The translations under genes were made by a program, and so were the position numbers. A stretch of DNA of 64,000 nt, taken from an uncultured Kineothrix sp. (GTDB taxonomy: Bacteria; Bacillota; Clostridia; Lachnospirales; Lachnospiraceae). The stretch's first letter is position 1, and each line of letters starts with the position of its first letter. Below, piece by piece: positions 1 through 8,669 of the stretch. The stretch spans positions 210,993-274,992 of the forward strand of contig CAJUSR010000002.1 of the NCBI GenBank assembly GCA_910588855.1, given 5' to 3'. Below the pieces are notes generated by a model. It searched no databases. It was given only the letters and a program-made list of their open reading frames with translations, and had not been told where the DNA came from.

Positions 1-44
1 CCCTTCCATATTTGCTGTTACAATATATGCGGGGGAACTTTATA

Positions 45-73
45 TTATTCTCTGATTCTTTATTCTCTGATTC
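45..73. repeat. Short tandem repeat downstream of tyrS
   Basis: The 14-mer TTATTCTCTGATTC occurs at 45-58 and again at 60-73, a period of 15. It lies just beyond the 3' end of tyrS. I see no convincing terminator hairpin or gene in bases 1-101. Confidence 0.6.
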
Positions 74-101
74 CTTTCAGTTGCTTTCCGGGTTTCGTAT
101 T

Positions 102-1328
102 TTAGTTTTTGTAAATTATCTTTTTAAAGTTCTTTTTACCTCTTTTTAAAATAATCCCATCCCCGTCCAACTGCTCTTTTCCAAAAACAGCCTTGCTGTC
201 AGCGATTTTTTCGCCGTTTACGCTAACGCCTCCCTGTTCTACCGCGCGGCGGCCTTCGGAACGGGAAGTAACCAGCCCGGATATAGTAAGCATGGAAAGG
301 ATATCGATTTTGTCTTCTACAAAATTTTCATCCGTCAAGGCAATGGTAGGCATCTGCTCTGCATTGCCGCTGGAAAACAATGCCCTTGCCCCTTCCAGTG
401 CTTTTTGGGCTTCCTCTTGCCCATGAACTAATTTGGTCAATTCAAAAGCAAGGATTTCCTTTGCTTTATTTAGCTCGCTGCCTTCCCACTTGTCCATTTC
501 ATCAATTTGCTCTAAGGGCAGGAAGGTAAGCATACGGATACATTTCAATACATCGGCATCTGCCACATTCCTCCAATATTGGAAGAAATCAAACGGGGAA
601 GTCTTGTTAGGGTCAAGCCATACCGCGCCCTTCTGTGTTTTCCCCATCTTTTTCCCTTCGGAATTTAACAAAAGGGTGATTGTCATGGCATATGCATCTT
701 TTCCCAGCTTTCTCCGGATAAGTTCCGTTCCGCCAAGCATATTGCTCCACTGGTCATCGCCGCCAAACTGCATATTGCAGCCGTATTTTTGGTACAATAC
801 GTAAAAGTCATAACTTTGCATAATCATGTAATTAAATTCTAAAAAGCTCAATCCTTTTTCCATGCGTTGTTTATAGCATTCCGCTGTCAGCATACGATTG
901 ACGCTGAAATGTGCGCCTACTTCCCTCAAAACTTCAATATAGTTCAGCCCAAGCAGCCAGTCCGCATTATTCACCATCATCGCTTTCCCTTCGGAAAAGT
1001 CGATAAACTTGCTCATCTGCTCTTTAAAACAATCGCAATTATGTTGTATCGTTTCCGGTGTCATCATGGAGCGCATATCGCTCCGGCCGGAGGGGTCGCC
1101 AATCATAGCCGTTCCGCCGCCGATGAGGGCAATCGGTTTATTCCCGGCCATCTGCAGCCGCTTCATCAGGCAAAGGGCCATGAAATGCCCTACATGGAGG
1201 CTGTCCGCCGTAGGGTCAAACCCAATATAAAAGGTGGCTTTGCCGTGATTAATCAGTTCCTTGATTTCTTCTTCATCCGTAAGCTGTGCTAACAGCCCTC
1301 TTGCTTTTAATTCGTCAAATACTGTCAT
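102..1328 (-). CDS. tyrS: Tyrosyl-tRNA synthetase
   Basis: Charges tRNA-Tyr with tyrosine in the cytoplasm. The 408-residue length is normal for bacterial TyrRS. The class I HIGH-type motif reads HVGH at residues 45-48, inside the typical FDPTADSLHVGH context. The KMSKS-type loop reads KMGKT near residue 230. The last ~65 residues form an S4 RNA-binding domain (SRSEGRRAVEQGGVSVNG). The start is backed by AAGGAG nine bases upstream of ATG. The gene is monocistronic as far as visible and is preceded by a T-box leader with a Tyr specifier, so expression should rise when uncharged tRNA-Tyr accumulates. Confidence 0.97.
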   Translation of the reverse strand: MTVFDELKARGLLAQLTDEEEIKELINHGKATFYIGFDPTADSLHVGHFMALCLMKRLQMAGNKPIALIGGGTAMIGDPSGRSDMRSMMTPETIQHNCDCFKEQMSKFIDFSEGKAMMVNNADWLLGLNYIEVLREVGAHFSVNRMLTAECYKQRMEKGLSFLEFNYMIMQSYDFYVLYQKYGCNMQFGGDDQWSNMLGGTELIRRKLGKDAYAMTITLLLNSEGKKMGKTQKGAVWLDPNKTSPFDFFQYWRNVADADVLKCIRMLTFLPLEQIDEMDKWEGSELNKAKEILAFELTKLVHGQEEAQKALEGARALFSSGNAEQMPTIALTDENFVEDKIDILSMLTISGLVTSRSEGRRAVEQGGVSVNGEKIADSKAVFGKEQLDGDGIILKRGKKNFKKIIYKN

Positions 1329-1372
1329 TTTCTTTATCTCCTTCTTTTTTTGCTATCCGAATCCTAATATGC

Positions 1373-1403
1373 AAAAAAACCGCCCTATTATCAAATAGGA
1401 CGG
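1373..1403 (-). terminator. T-box-controlled intrinsic terminator of tyrS
   Basis: On the minus strand a near-perfect stem (CCGTCCTATT / AATAGGGCGG, TGAT loop) is followed by seven T. It ends about 45 bases before the tyrS ATG. The upstream part of the stem overlaps the sequence following the T-box element, as expected for competing terminator and antiterminator folds. Confidence 0.9.
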
Positions 1404-1735
1404 AATTTTACCGTGGTACCACCTATAATTCGCATATGGCTTTCGCCATCTACCTCAATAAGTACGGCTGCTGTTCATTTGCACCCCTTCTTAAAAGAAT
1501 CTTCTTAAAAGAATCTTCTTCGGAAAAGATTTACAGTCAGCGATACTATCCACCATAACGCGGGGAAACACGTCATAACCTACTAAAAACATAAACTGTT
1601 TGATTTATTGCTTTATTCTGCCATGCAGCTCCCGGATGTATTCATAAACAGCTTCCCTGCACCTCTCATCCGCCGGTTGCTTTCTGTAGGTTCCCACTGC
1701 TTATTACTTGTTCCGTTCATAGCCTTTTTCCTTAA
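1373..1735 (-). promoter_or_regulatory. T-box riboswitch leader of tyrS (Tyr specifier)
   Basis: The minus strand carries the conserved T-box core AGGTGGTACCACGG (about 1411-1424), followed by the terminator stem. Upstream is a long structured leader. In the Stem I region the motif GAATACATCC has TAC at 1638-1640 in the expected specifier position, which matches tyrosine and the downstream gene. T-box leaders bind uncharged tRNA through the specifier and the NCCA end and switch from termination to readthrough. Between Stem I and the T-box core, a 14-base unit (TTCTTAAAAGAATC on the plus strand) is tandemly duplicated at 1488-1515, lengthening a variable stem. Confidence 0.92.
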
Positions 1736-1745
1736 AATTATCTGT

Positions 1746-1774
1746 ATTCTATCTTAAAATATCTTGCTTGTCAA
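1746..1774 (-). promoter_or_regulatory. Sigma-A type promoter for the tyrS leader
   Basis: Minus-strand -35 TTGACA (1769-1774) and -10 TAGAAT (1746-1751) are separated by 17 bases. Transcription would begin near 1739, exactly where the T-box leader starts. Confidence 0.85.
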
Positions 1775-1787
1775 CTTATTTTTCCCG

Positions 1788-2990
1788 TTACTTATTCACC
1801 ATCAGCTTCACCATAGCTTGATTCAGCCCATCCACTGTCAATTTATACATTGGAAAAGTGTTTTTAATCGCTGTTTCCGCTTCTCGCCAAGGGGCATGTC
1901 CCGGAGCCATTTTGGGGTTCAGCCAAACAATCTTTTTATAATGCCGCTTCATCAACAAGAGCCAGTCCATACCGGACAACCCGCCGTTAGGGCCTCTGTA
2001 ATTCCCGGTAGTGGAATAAAGCTCCTCCGGCGCCATAGCGGCATCCCCAACGATAATCACTTTATAATCGCTGTCCAGATTGCGGAACATCCATTCCGTA
2101 TCAATCCAGTCGCCGTTTTCGCATTCCGGTGTTTTATAAAGTTTGCTGTAAATACAGTTATGGAAGAAATAGGTCTTTACATCCTTATAGTGATTGGACT
2201 TATGCACCGACTGGAACAGCTCGCTCAGTAAAGTGGTATAAGGAATCATGGTTCCACCCGAATCCATAAGCAACAAGAGTTTTACCGCATTTTTCCGGGG
2301 CTTATCCATTACAATCTGTAAACAGCCTCCGTTGTTGCAGGTTTTGTTCACCGTGCCGTCGATGTCCAATTCCGTTTTCGGGATATCCAACTTGGTGGAA
2401 AACTGGCGGAGCCTGCGCAATGCCTGTTGGAACTGCCGGTTATCAATGACTTTATCTTCCCTGAAATCCCTATACTTTCTGGCTCCGATTACCTGAAAAG
2501 CGGACTGGTAACCGGTTGTTCCGCCCACACGGACACCGCCCACATTGCCTCCGGTATTTCCAAAGGAAGTCTTTCCCATCGTTCCAATCCAATAACTTCC
2601 TCCGTTATGTTCGCTGTCCTGATCCTTCAGCCTTTGTTTAAATTTTTCTTCAACCTCTTCTTTGTCAATTTGGACTTCTTCCATCCGGTTCAAATGATCC
2701 CTTGCCTCTTCATGGGCCAGCTCCATCATGTCGGATTTATCCAGCCACCGGAGCATTTGGGAAGTCACTTCGTTTTCCGACTGTACTCCTTTAAAATGTT
2801 CCTCAAAGGCTAAATCGAATTTGTCGTACTCAGTTTCGCTTTTTACAAGAATCATTCTTGCAATATAATAGAATTGGGTAAGGCTGCTGTTACAAAGCCC
2901 TTTATCCAAAGCTTCCTGCAATGTAAGCCATTCGCTTAAAGTCACTTCCAGGCCCTTTGCCTTTAAAGTGTCAAAAAATTTCCCAAACAT
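1788..2990 (-). CDS. VWA-domain protein (CoxE-like), partner of MoxR ATPase
   Basis: A 400-residue protein without signal peptide or membrane segment, so probably cytoplasmic. The C-terminal half resembles a von Willebrand A fold. The metal-site motif reads LLLMDSGGTM, a DxGGT variant of the DxSxS MIDAS. The middle holds a Gly-rich stretch (GTMGKTSFGNTGGNVGGVRV). VWA proteins of this class pair with MoxR-type AAA+ ATPases to remodel or insert cofactors into client proteins. The MoxR-like gene ends five bases upstream of this ATG, so the two are almost certainly co-translated. The client is not evident from the neighbours. Family placement is firm; the function is inference. Confidence 0.8.
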   Translation of the reverse strand: MFGKFFDTLKAKGLEVTLSEWLTLQEALDKGLCNSSLTQFYYIARMILVKSETEYDKFDLAFEEHFKGVQSENEVTSQMLRWLDKSDMMELAHEEARDHLNRMEEVQIDKEEVEEKFKQRLKDQDSEHNGGSYWIGTMGKTSFGNTGGNVGGVRVGGTTGYQSAFQVIGARKYRDFREDKVIDNRQFQQALRRLRQFSTKLDIPKTELDIDGTVNKTCNNGGCLQIVMDKPRKNAVKLLLLMDSGGTMIPYTTLLSELFQSVHKSNHYKDVKTYFFHNCIYSKLYKTPECENGDWIDTEWMFRNLDSDYKVIIVGDAAMAPEELYSTTGNYRGPNGGLSGMDWLLLMKRHYKKIVWLNPKMAPGHAPWREAETAIKNTFPMYKLTVDGLNQAMVKLMVNK

Positions 2991-2995
2991 ATGTT

Positions 2996-3817
2996 TTAAT
3001 TCACCCTATCCCTAACTGTGTCCAAATCTTCGTCTTTTTTTACAATAACACCAACAAAAGGAAGCTCTTTTTGTATCTTTTCAAGAGGAATACCACCTAT
3101 CTGAAGGGCATTGACCCAGTCAATCAATTCGGAAGTGCTTGGTTTTTTACGGATATCTTTAATGGATCGTATCCAATAGAACACATCCATTGCATTTTTC
3201 AATAACTTATCTTCGATATCCGGGAAATGAGTCCGCACAATTTCTTCCATCAATTCTTCACCCGGGAAATCAATATAGTGGAAAATGCATCTGCGCAGGA
3301 AAGCGTCAGGCAATTCCTTTTCCGCATTGGAAGTAATGATAACAATCGGCCTGTTCTTTGCTTTCACCGTCCGCTTCGTTTCATGGATATAAAATTCCAT
3401 CTGATCCAATTCCCATAAAAGGTCATTGGGAAATTCCAAGTCTGCCTTATCAATTTCGTCAATCAACAATACGACTTGTTCTTCGCTTTCAAAAGCCTCC
3501 CCCAGCTTCCCCAATTTAATATATCTCGCAATATCATCTACCCCTTCTTCCCCAAATTGGCCGTCATAGAGCCTCTGGATGGTATCATAGACATACAGCC
3601 CTTCCTGTGCTTTTGTGGTTGATTTGATATTCCAGATAATCAGTTTTTTACCAAGGGATTTGGCTACCGCTTCCGCCAGCATCGTTTTACCTGTTCCAGG
3701 CTCTCCTTTAATCAGCAAAGGTTTTTGCAGCGCAATCGCTACATTTACGCTTGCCATCAATTGCTCGGATGCTACGTATTCGGAAGTGCCGGAAAATCCT
3801 TGTTTCAATTCACTCAT
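2996..3817 (-). CDS. MoxR-family AAA+ ATPase
   Basis: A chaperone-like AAA+ ATPase that would act with the adjacent VWA protein. Walker A is GEPGTGKTM and Walker B is VLLIDEIDKAD; sensor and arginine-finger regions follow (ITSNAEKELPDAFLRRC). I place the start at ATG 3815-3817 (MSELKQGF), preceded by GAGG with a six-base spacer, giving 273 residues. The open frame continues upstream to 4009, but those extra residues are read from the G+C-rich repeat element and adjoining hairpins and are unlikely to be real protein. Confidence 0.88.
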   Translation of the reverse strand: MSELKQGFSGTSEYVASEQLMASVNVAIALQKPLLIKGEPGTGKTMLAEAVAKSLGKKLIIWNIKSTTKAQEGLYVYDTIQRLYDGQFGEEGVDDIARYIKLGKLGEAFESEEQVVLLIDEIDKADLEFPNDLLWELDQMEFYIHETKRTVKAKNRPIVIITSNAEKELPDAFLRRCIFHYIDFPGEELMEEIVRTHFPDIEDKLLKNAMDVFYWIRSIKDIRKKPSTSELIDWVNALQIGGIPLEKIQKELPFVGVIVKKDEDLDTVRDRVN

Positions 3818-3860
3818 TTTAATCCTCATTTCTGCGCTGCCCATTGCGCCCTGCATTTTC

Positions 3861-3950
3861 AAGTAATTATCGCACTGCGGCGGAAGGGGAGCATGTCGCT
3901 GCCGCAGCCCGCCCCAGGCGGAGAATCCTGCCAGCAGGATTCTTTTTACC
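3861..3950 (-). repeat. G+C-rich hairpin repeat, copy 1
   Basis: Read on the minus strand, this matches the plus-strand copies at 19906-19992 and 37562-37650 over about 85 bases. It starts AAAAAGAATCCTGC and ends GTGCGATAATTACTT. The first 20 bases form a hairpin (AGAATCCTGC / GCAGGATTCT). The rest is rich in CCGCC/GGCGG and can fold further. It sits between gpsA and the MoxR gene. Confidence 0.85.
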
Positions 3951-3988
3951 TTATAGGAAAGTTCTTCATAAAAAGGATATAAATTAAG

Positions 3989-4031
3989 GAAGAACCGAAG
4001 GTTCTTCATAAAGTGTCGAAGACACTTTTTT
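3989..4031. other. Two adjacent perfect hairpins between gpsA and MoxR
   Basis: GAAGAACC-GAA-GGTTCTTC (3989-4007) and AAGTGTC-GAA-GACACTT (4011-4027) are perfect stems with identical three-base loops. The second is followed by T on the plus strand and flanked by A/T, so it resembles a terminator. The same GTGTC/GACAC hairpin recurs at 37666-37682 beside repeat copy 3. The remaining bases between 3818 and 4098 show nothing else. Confidence 0.65.
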
Positions 4032-4098
4032 ATATGTTACGACATCGACAGCCTAAATGCAATCAAAAAGTAGCAGATTCTTTCTTATGGCTGCCTTG

Positions 4099-5109
4099 TC
4101 AATTCCAGGGGATATCCGAATTTTCCAGTTTTTTATCCCGTATCATCAATTCCTTTACGGCTGCCCCTGCTTCTTTACCGTCGAATAATACGGCATTGAC
4201 CTGTTCTATAATCGGAATCTGCACATCGTATTTTTTTGCTAAAGCCATCGCTGCTTTTGCTGAATAGACCCCTTCCACGACCATCTTCACTTCTTTCATC
4301 GCTTCTTCCATAGAATATCCTTTGCCAATTAAAATACCGGCTCTGCGGTTTCTGGAATGCATGGACGCGCAGGTTACGATTAAATCTCCAATTCCGGTAA
4401 GCCCGCAGAAAGTTTCAAAACGTCCTCCCATTGCCGTTCCGAGACGGGCAATTTCGGTAATCCCTCTGGTGATTAGCGCCGCTTTTGTGTTATCGCCGTA
4501 TCCGAGCCCGTCGGCAATCCCTGCCGCCAATGCCACCACATTTTTTAACGCAGCCCCCAATTCGATACCCAGTACATCCGGGCTGATATAGACGCGGAAT
4601 GCTTCATTCATAAAAATGTTCTGCAGCCATTCGGCAGTTGTTTTTTCCTTTGCCCCTACGACGATTGTGGTAGGAATGCCGCGTCCTACTTCTTCCGCAT
4701 GGGAGGGACCGGACAACACCGCCACTTTTGCCTGGGGGATTTCTTCTTCTATTATCTGGGAAAGGGTAAGAAGGCTTTTTTCTTCAATTCCCTTTGCCAC
4801 GTTTACGATAACCTGTCCTTCTCCCACATATTCCTTCATGCTGTGGGAGGTACTTCTTGTAAAAGGAGACGGAACGGCAAGGACAAGAATATCCTTCCCT
4901 TTTACGGCAGCTTCCAAATCGGTGGTAAATTCCATGTCTTCGGGCAGTTTTACTCCCGGAAGCTTTTCCTTATGTTCATGTTCTTTGGAAAGCATGTCAA
5001 TTTCTTCCTGAATGATTGACCATACCGTAATGTGATGCCCGTTTTTATGAAGCAGCAAAGCCAAGGCTATCCCCCAGCTTCCGGCCCCAATAATGCTTAT
5101 ATCAGCCAT
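4099..5109 (-). CDS. gpsA: Glycerol-3-phosphate dehydrogenase [NAD(P)+]
   Basis: Reduces dihydroxyacetone phosphate to sn-glycerol 3-phosphate for phospholipid synthesis. The N-terminal Rossmann motif is GAGSWG at residues 6-11. The catalytic region includes ELGAALKNVVALAAG, and the C-terminal domain has GLTGIGDLIVTC. The start is ATG 5107-5109 (MADISIIG), preceded by AAGGAGGG with normal spacing; an upstream in-frame ATG at 5145 lacks this. Length is 336 residues, normal for the family. It lies directly downstream of plsY, so donor and acceptor for the first acylation step are made together. Confidence 0.96.
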   Translation of the reverse strand: MADISIIGAGSWGIALALLLHKNGHHITVWSIIQEEIDMLSKEHEHKEKLPGVKLPEDMEFTTDLEAAVKGKDILVLAVPSPFTRSTSHSMKEYVGEGQVIVNVAKGIEEKSLLTLSQIIEEEIPQAKVAVLSGPSHAEEVGRGIPTTIVVGAKEKTTAEWLQNIFMNEAFRVYISPDVLGIELGAALKNVVALAAGIADGLGYGDNTKAALITRGITEIARLGTAMGGRFETFCGLTGIGDLIVTCASMHSRNRRAGILIGKGYSMEEAMKEVKMVVEGVYSAKAAMALAKKYDVQIPIIEQVNAVLFDGKEAGAAVKELMIRDKKLENSDIPWN

Positions 5110-5161
5110 AGCAATCCCTCCTTTTCGCCATTTCCCGGCTTCCATACAAAAATAGATGCTC

Positions 5162-5812
5162 CTATTGCTTATTTTTCTTAAAAAGATAGGTCTTCCGTTC
5201 TTCCCCTTTCAACAGCCGTTTGATGTTTTCCCGGTGCTTATAATATGCCATTGCCGTTAAAAATGAGGCAACTGCATAAAGCTCTATCAAATGGGGCTGG
5301 CTCATACCGGTAAACAGCCCCATCTGCCCGGAAACCGTAATCTGGACCATAAATGCCGCGTATACGAGCAAAGACCCAAGCGACACATAATGGGTCGTCA
5401 AAAAGGTACCAAAAAACATAATAACGCCTACCGGCAGAAAAGTAGGATGGAACGACAAGATAAGGCCTGCCGTCGCAGCAATCCCTTTCCCGCCTTTAAA
5501 ATGCAGATAAAAAGGGAAATTGTGGCCTAATATTGCCCCTGCTGCCGCGTAAATTTTGAATAAGTAAACCATATCCGGATGGCTTTTTCCAAATAATGCC
5601 GAACAGATAACCACTGCAAAAACGCATTTTAACACATCTCCGGCAAATACAATCAATCCTGCCTTTGTTCCAAGTACCCGCAGAGTATTCGTGGTTCCTG
5701 CATTGCCGCTTCCGTATTGCCGGATATCGATGCCGTGTATTTTCCCATAGATATAGGCCGTTTGAAACAGTCCGAATAAATAGCCGATTGACAAGCATAT
5801 CACACGTTCCAC
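5162..5812 (-). CDS. plsY: Acyl-phosphate:glycerol-3-phosphate acyltransferase
   Basis: Integral membrane enzyme that moves the acyl group from acyl-phosphate (made by PlsX) to glycerol 3-phosphate. Several hydrophobic helices are visible. The two family motifs are present: GSGNAGTTNTLRVLG near residue 35 and KGGKGIAAT near residue 108. Length is 216 residues. The gene starts one base after the der stop codon and precedes gpsA, which supplies its substrate. plsX itself is about 31 kb away in the same window. Confidence 0.95.
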   Translation of the reverse strand: MERVICLSIGYLFGLFQTAYIYGKIHGIDIRQYGSGNAGTTNTLRVLGTKAGLIVFAGDVLKCVFAVVICSALFGKSHPDMVYLFKIYAAAGAILGHNFPFYLHFKGGKGIAATAGLILSFHPTFLPVGVIMFFGTFLTTHYVSLGSLLVYAAFMVQITVSGQMGLFTGMSQPHLIELYAVASFLTAMAYYKHRENIKRLLKGEERKTYLFKKNKQ

Positions 5813-5813
5813 T

Positions 5814-7148
5814 TTACGATTTCTCCTTCCTTTCTCTGATAAAGAATTTTAACGGTGTTCCCCGGAACCCGAAAGCTTCCCTTATCTGGTTTTCTATATA
5901 ACGGGTATAAGAAAAATGCATCAGTTCTTTGTCGTTGACAAAAATAACAAAAGTAGGCGGCTTGACCGATACCTGGGTAATATAATAGAGCCGGAGCCTT
6001 TTCCCTTTATCCGAAGGCGGCTGCTGCAAAGCAACTGCTTCTGCCATAATTTCATTCAGCACCCCTGTGGAAATGCGCATGGAATGATTTTCATTCACAA
6101 TATCTATCGTTTCATACAATTTTTGCAGACGCTGCCCGGTAACGGCAGAAATAAACAAGATTTCCGCATAAGGCATAAACGATAAGACTTCCCTTACTTT
6201 GCCCGTAAATTTCTTCATCGTATGGTTATCTTTTTCGACGGCATCCCATTTGTTGACTGCTACAATAATCGCCTTGCCCCTTTCATGGGCTATGCCGGCA
6301 ATTTTTGCATCCTGTTCGGTTACGCCTTCTTTTGCGTCGATGACCAGTACGGCAATATCGGCGCGCTCCACCGCGCTGACCGCACGGATAATCATGTACC
6401 TTTCCAGCTCTTCTTTGATTTTATTTTTCCGCCTTAATCCGGCAGTATCAATAAATACGTACTCTTTGCCGTTATGCCTTACTTCCGTATCAATGGCGTC
6501 CCTGGTCGTTCCTGCAATGTCCGATACAATTACCCGGTTTTCCCCAATCAAACGGTTGATAATGGAAGATTTCCCTACGTTAGGCTTTCCGATAATGGCT
6601 ATTTTAGTCCTGTCATCCTCTTCTTCCTCTTCGATTGACTTATCGAAATGAGAAAAGACTTCATCCAGCATATCGCCAAGCCCTAATTTATTGGCAGCCG
6701 ATACGGGATGGGGATCCCCTATGCCCAGATTATAAAATTCATAAACATCTGCCATATATTTATCAAAGTGGTCTACTTTATTGACAATCAGTACGACTGG
6801 CTTTTTGGAGCGTCTAAGCATATCCGCCACTTTGGCATCCGCGTCTACCAGCCCCTGCTTTACATCGGTCATAAATAAAATGACATCCGCCGTATCAATG
6901 GCTATCTGTGCCTGCTCACGCATCTGGGACAAAATAATGTCTTTGCTGTCCGGCTCGATGCCGCCTGTGTCAATAAGGGTAAACGACATATTCAACCATG
7001 TGATATCCGCATAAATCCTGTCTCTGGTAATTCCAGGCGTATCTTTTACAATTGATATTTTTTCTCCTGCCAATGCGTTAAACAATGTGGACTTGCCTAC
7101 ATTCGGCCTGCCTACCACTGCCACGATTGGCTTTTTTTTCTTTCCCAT
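5814..7148 (-). CDS. der: Ribosome assembly GTPase Der (EngA)
   Basis: Double-GTPase essential for 50S subunit maturation. The first G domain has GRPNVGKST, DTGG and NKVD. The second has GKPNVGKSS, DTAG and NKWD. A C-terminal KH-like domain ends with FGFRGTPLKFFIRERK, typical of the family. Length is 444 residues. It is transcribed between the DUF512 gene and plsY, a gene order often seen in Clostridia. Confidence 0.97.
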   Translation of the reverse strand: MGKKKKPIVAVVGRPNVGKSTLFNALAGEKISIVKDTPGITRDRIYADITWLNMSFTLIDTGGIEPDSKDIILSQMREQAQIAIDTADVILFMTDVKQGLVDADAKVADMLRRSKKPVVLIVNKVDHFDKYMADVYEFYNLGIGDPHPVSAANKLGLGDMLDEVFSHFDKSIEEEEEDDRTKIAIIGKPNVGKSSIINRLIGENRVIVSDIAGTTRDAIDTEVRHNGKEYVFIDTAGLRRKNKIKEELERYMIIRAVSAVERADIAVLVIDAKEGVTEQDAKIAGIAHERGKAIIVAVNKWDAVEKDNHTMKKFTGKVREVLSFMPYAEILFISAVTGQRLQKLYETIDIVNENHSMRISTGVLNEIMAEAVALQQPPSDKGKRLRLYYITQVSVKPPTFVIFVNDKELMHFSYTRYIENQIREAFGFRGTPLKFFIRERKEKS

Positions 7149-7162
7149 TTTTCACCTCATCT

Positions 7163-7189
7163 CAACAATGCCGTTTTGGCATTGTGTTG
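7163..7189. other. Hairpin in the DUF512-der gap
   Basis: CAACAATGCC-GTTTT-GGCATTG(T)GTTG forms a stem of about ten pairs in the short gap upstream of the der ribosome-binding site. There is no T tract, so it may be an mRNA processing or stability element rather than a terminator. Confidence 0.45.
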
Positions 7190-7198
7190 CTGGAACTT

Positions 7199-8533
7199 CT
7201 ATTTTAATACTGCATCTATGAAATCACGTCCGCTTGATTTTACAATATCTACCTTCACTTGTAAAGACTTTTCCAGCTCTTCCACTGTGATATCGTCCAA
7301 AAAAACATCTTCGCCGCTGCGCAGCACATTTTCAGGAAGAAGAAGCTTTTCCCCCAATGCTTTCCCTCTTAGTTGATTTTCAATATCCTGCCCCGTCAAA
7401 AGCCCGGATACTGTAATCCGTTCCCCAAAAAATTCATTGACAATTTCATATACATGTAGTTTTAAGTCAAAGTTTTCTTCCATCCGTTCTGCCATAGAGC
7501 GGATATAAGGATATGCCAGCCTGCCGGTAGCAAGTGAAATTGTCCTTATCTTTTCCGTTTCCATCTTGCCCGCCTGCTTTTTTTGCCTTTTTGTTTCTGC
7601 CAAAGCTTCTTCAAATTCATCCAGCAAAAGCCTTAACATGCCTACCCCGTTTTCCAATTGGAGATAGCCGTCATAATTTTCTTCCAAAGGCAAAGGCTCA
7701 TTGGCTAGGATATACCATTCATCACTGGCATGGATAAAATGCAGGCCGTAGGCAGCATATAGTTCTTTCTGCCACCGATGGACGGTTTCCAGCACTGCTG
7801 CCGCATCTTCTTTTGTAAACGGCTCTAATGGATAAAGCCCCTCCCGATATTTGGACAGCCCTACCGGAACTACGGATACGCTTTCCAATACCGGTAAATA
7901 TCCGGATAAATCGCGGATGGTGCGTTCCAGCTCTTTTCCGTCGTTTACCCCTCGGCATAGTACAATCTGCCCGTTCATGGCAATGCCTGCTTCATAAAGC
8001 TTATCCACCTTTTTCAATGCATCCCCTGCAAAGCGGTTATTCAACATCCGGCAACGCAATTCAGGGTTTGTCGTCTGGAAGGATATATTAATCGGGGCAA
8101 GATGATACTTAATAATCCTGTCCAAATCATGCTCCGACATATTCGTCAAAGTCACGTAATTCCCCTGAAGAAAAGAAAGCCTGGAATCATCGTCTTTGAA
8201 ATAAAGCGTTTCCCGCATCCCCGGCGGCATTTGGTCAATGAAGCAGAAGATACACTTATTGCAACAGGAACGGTATTCATCCATCAATCCGTTTTCAAAG
8301 ATTATCCCTAAGTCCTCCCCATATTCCTTGTCAATTTCTAACAGCCATTCCCCGCCTTTTTCTTTTTCCACCAATACTTCAATATATTCGTCCTGTATCA
8401 AATACTGGTAATCAAAAATATCTACAATCTCTTCCCCATTTATTTCCAGCAGCCTATCCCCTGCCTCAATCCCCATTTCCTGCCCGATACTGTCTTCTTC
8501 CAAACCTTTTACCACATGCCCTTTTATTTTCAT
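7199..8533 (-). CDS. DUF512 protein: PDZ plus radical-SAM-like Fe-S domain
   Basis: A 444-residue protein of the DUF512 family. Residues 1-60 look like a PDZ domain (GIEAGDRLLEINGEEI). Near residue 92 a CxxxCxxC cluster (CNKCIFC) and the following FIDQMP resemble the radical-SAM iron-sulfur motif. The middle holds a TIM-barrel-like region (INISFQTTNPELRCRML, IVLCRGVNDG). The C-terminal ~200 residues are the DUF512 domain itself. The enzymatic reaction is not known to me. It is the first gene of the der-plsY-gpsA unit and is divergent from prs, with its own promoter. Confidence 0.85.
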   Translation of the reverse strand: MKIKGHVVKGLEEDSIGQEMGIEAGDRLLEINGEEIVDIFDYQYLIQDEYIEVLVEKEKGGEWLLEIDKEYGEDLGIIFENGLMDEYRSCCNKCIFCFIDQMPPGMRETLYFKDDDSRLSFLQGNYVTLTNMSEHDLDRIIKYHLAPINISFQTTNPELRCRMLNNRFAGDALKKVDKLYEAGIAMNGQIVLCRGVNDGKELERTIRDLSGYLPVLESVSVVPVGLSKYREGLYPLEPFTKEDAAAVLETVHRWQKELYAAYGLHFIHASDEWYILANEPLPLEENYDGYLQLENGVGMLRLLLDEFEEALAETKRQKKQAGKMETEKIRTISLATGRLAYPYIRSMAERMEENFDLKLHVYEIVNEFFGERITVSGLLTGQDIENQLRGKALGEKLLLPENVLRSGEDVFLDDITVEELEKSLQVKVDIVKSSGRDFIDAVLK

Positions 8534-8573
8534 CCAATTCTCCTCTTTCCTGATTTATCGTAACGTTTCGTAT

Positions 8574-8602
8574 ATTCTACTAGAATTTTCTTGACGTGTC
8601 AC
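8574..8602 (-). promoter_or_regulatory. Promoter for DUF512-der-plsY-gpsA
   Basis: Minus-strand -35 GTGACA (8597-8602) and -10 TAGAAT (8574-8579) with a 17-base spacer. The -35 box directly abuts that of the divergent prs promoter. Confidence 0.6.
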
Positions 8603-8620
8603 TACTGAGAATGATATAAA
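8591..8620 (+). promoter_or_regulatory. Promoter for prs
   Basis: -35 TTGACG (8591-8596) and -10 TATAAA (8615-8620) with an 18-base spacer, about 50 bases ahead of the prs start codon. It is back-to-back with the minus-strand promoter. Confidence 0.65.
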
Positions 8621-8669
8621 TGAAGATATACAGCAAATAGTATAGATTTATATACACGTGGAGGTTTTT

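Noticed and set aside
3818..4009. N-terminal extension of the MoxR frame up to 4009
   Set aside because: The extra residues are encoded by the G+C-rich repeat and adjacent hairpins, there is no ribosome-binding site, and ATG 3817 has a good one.
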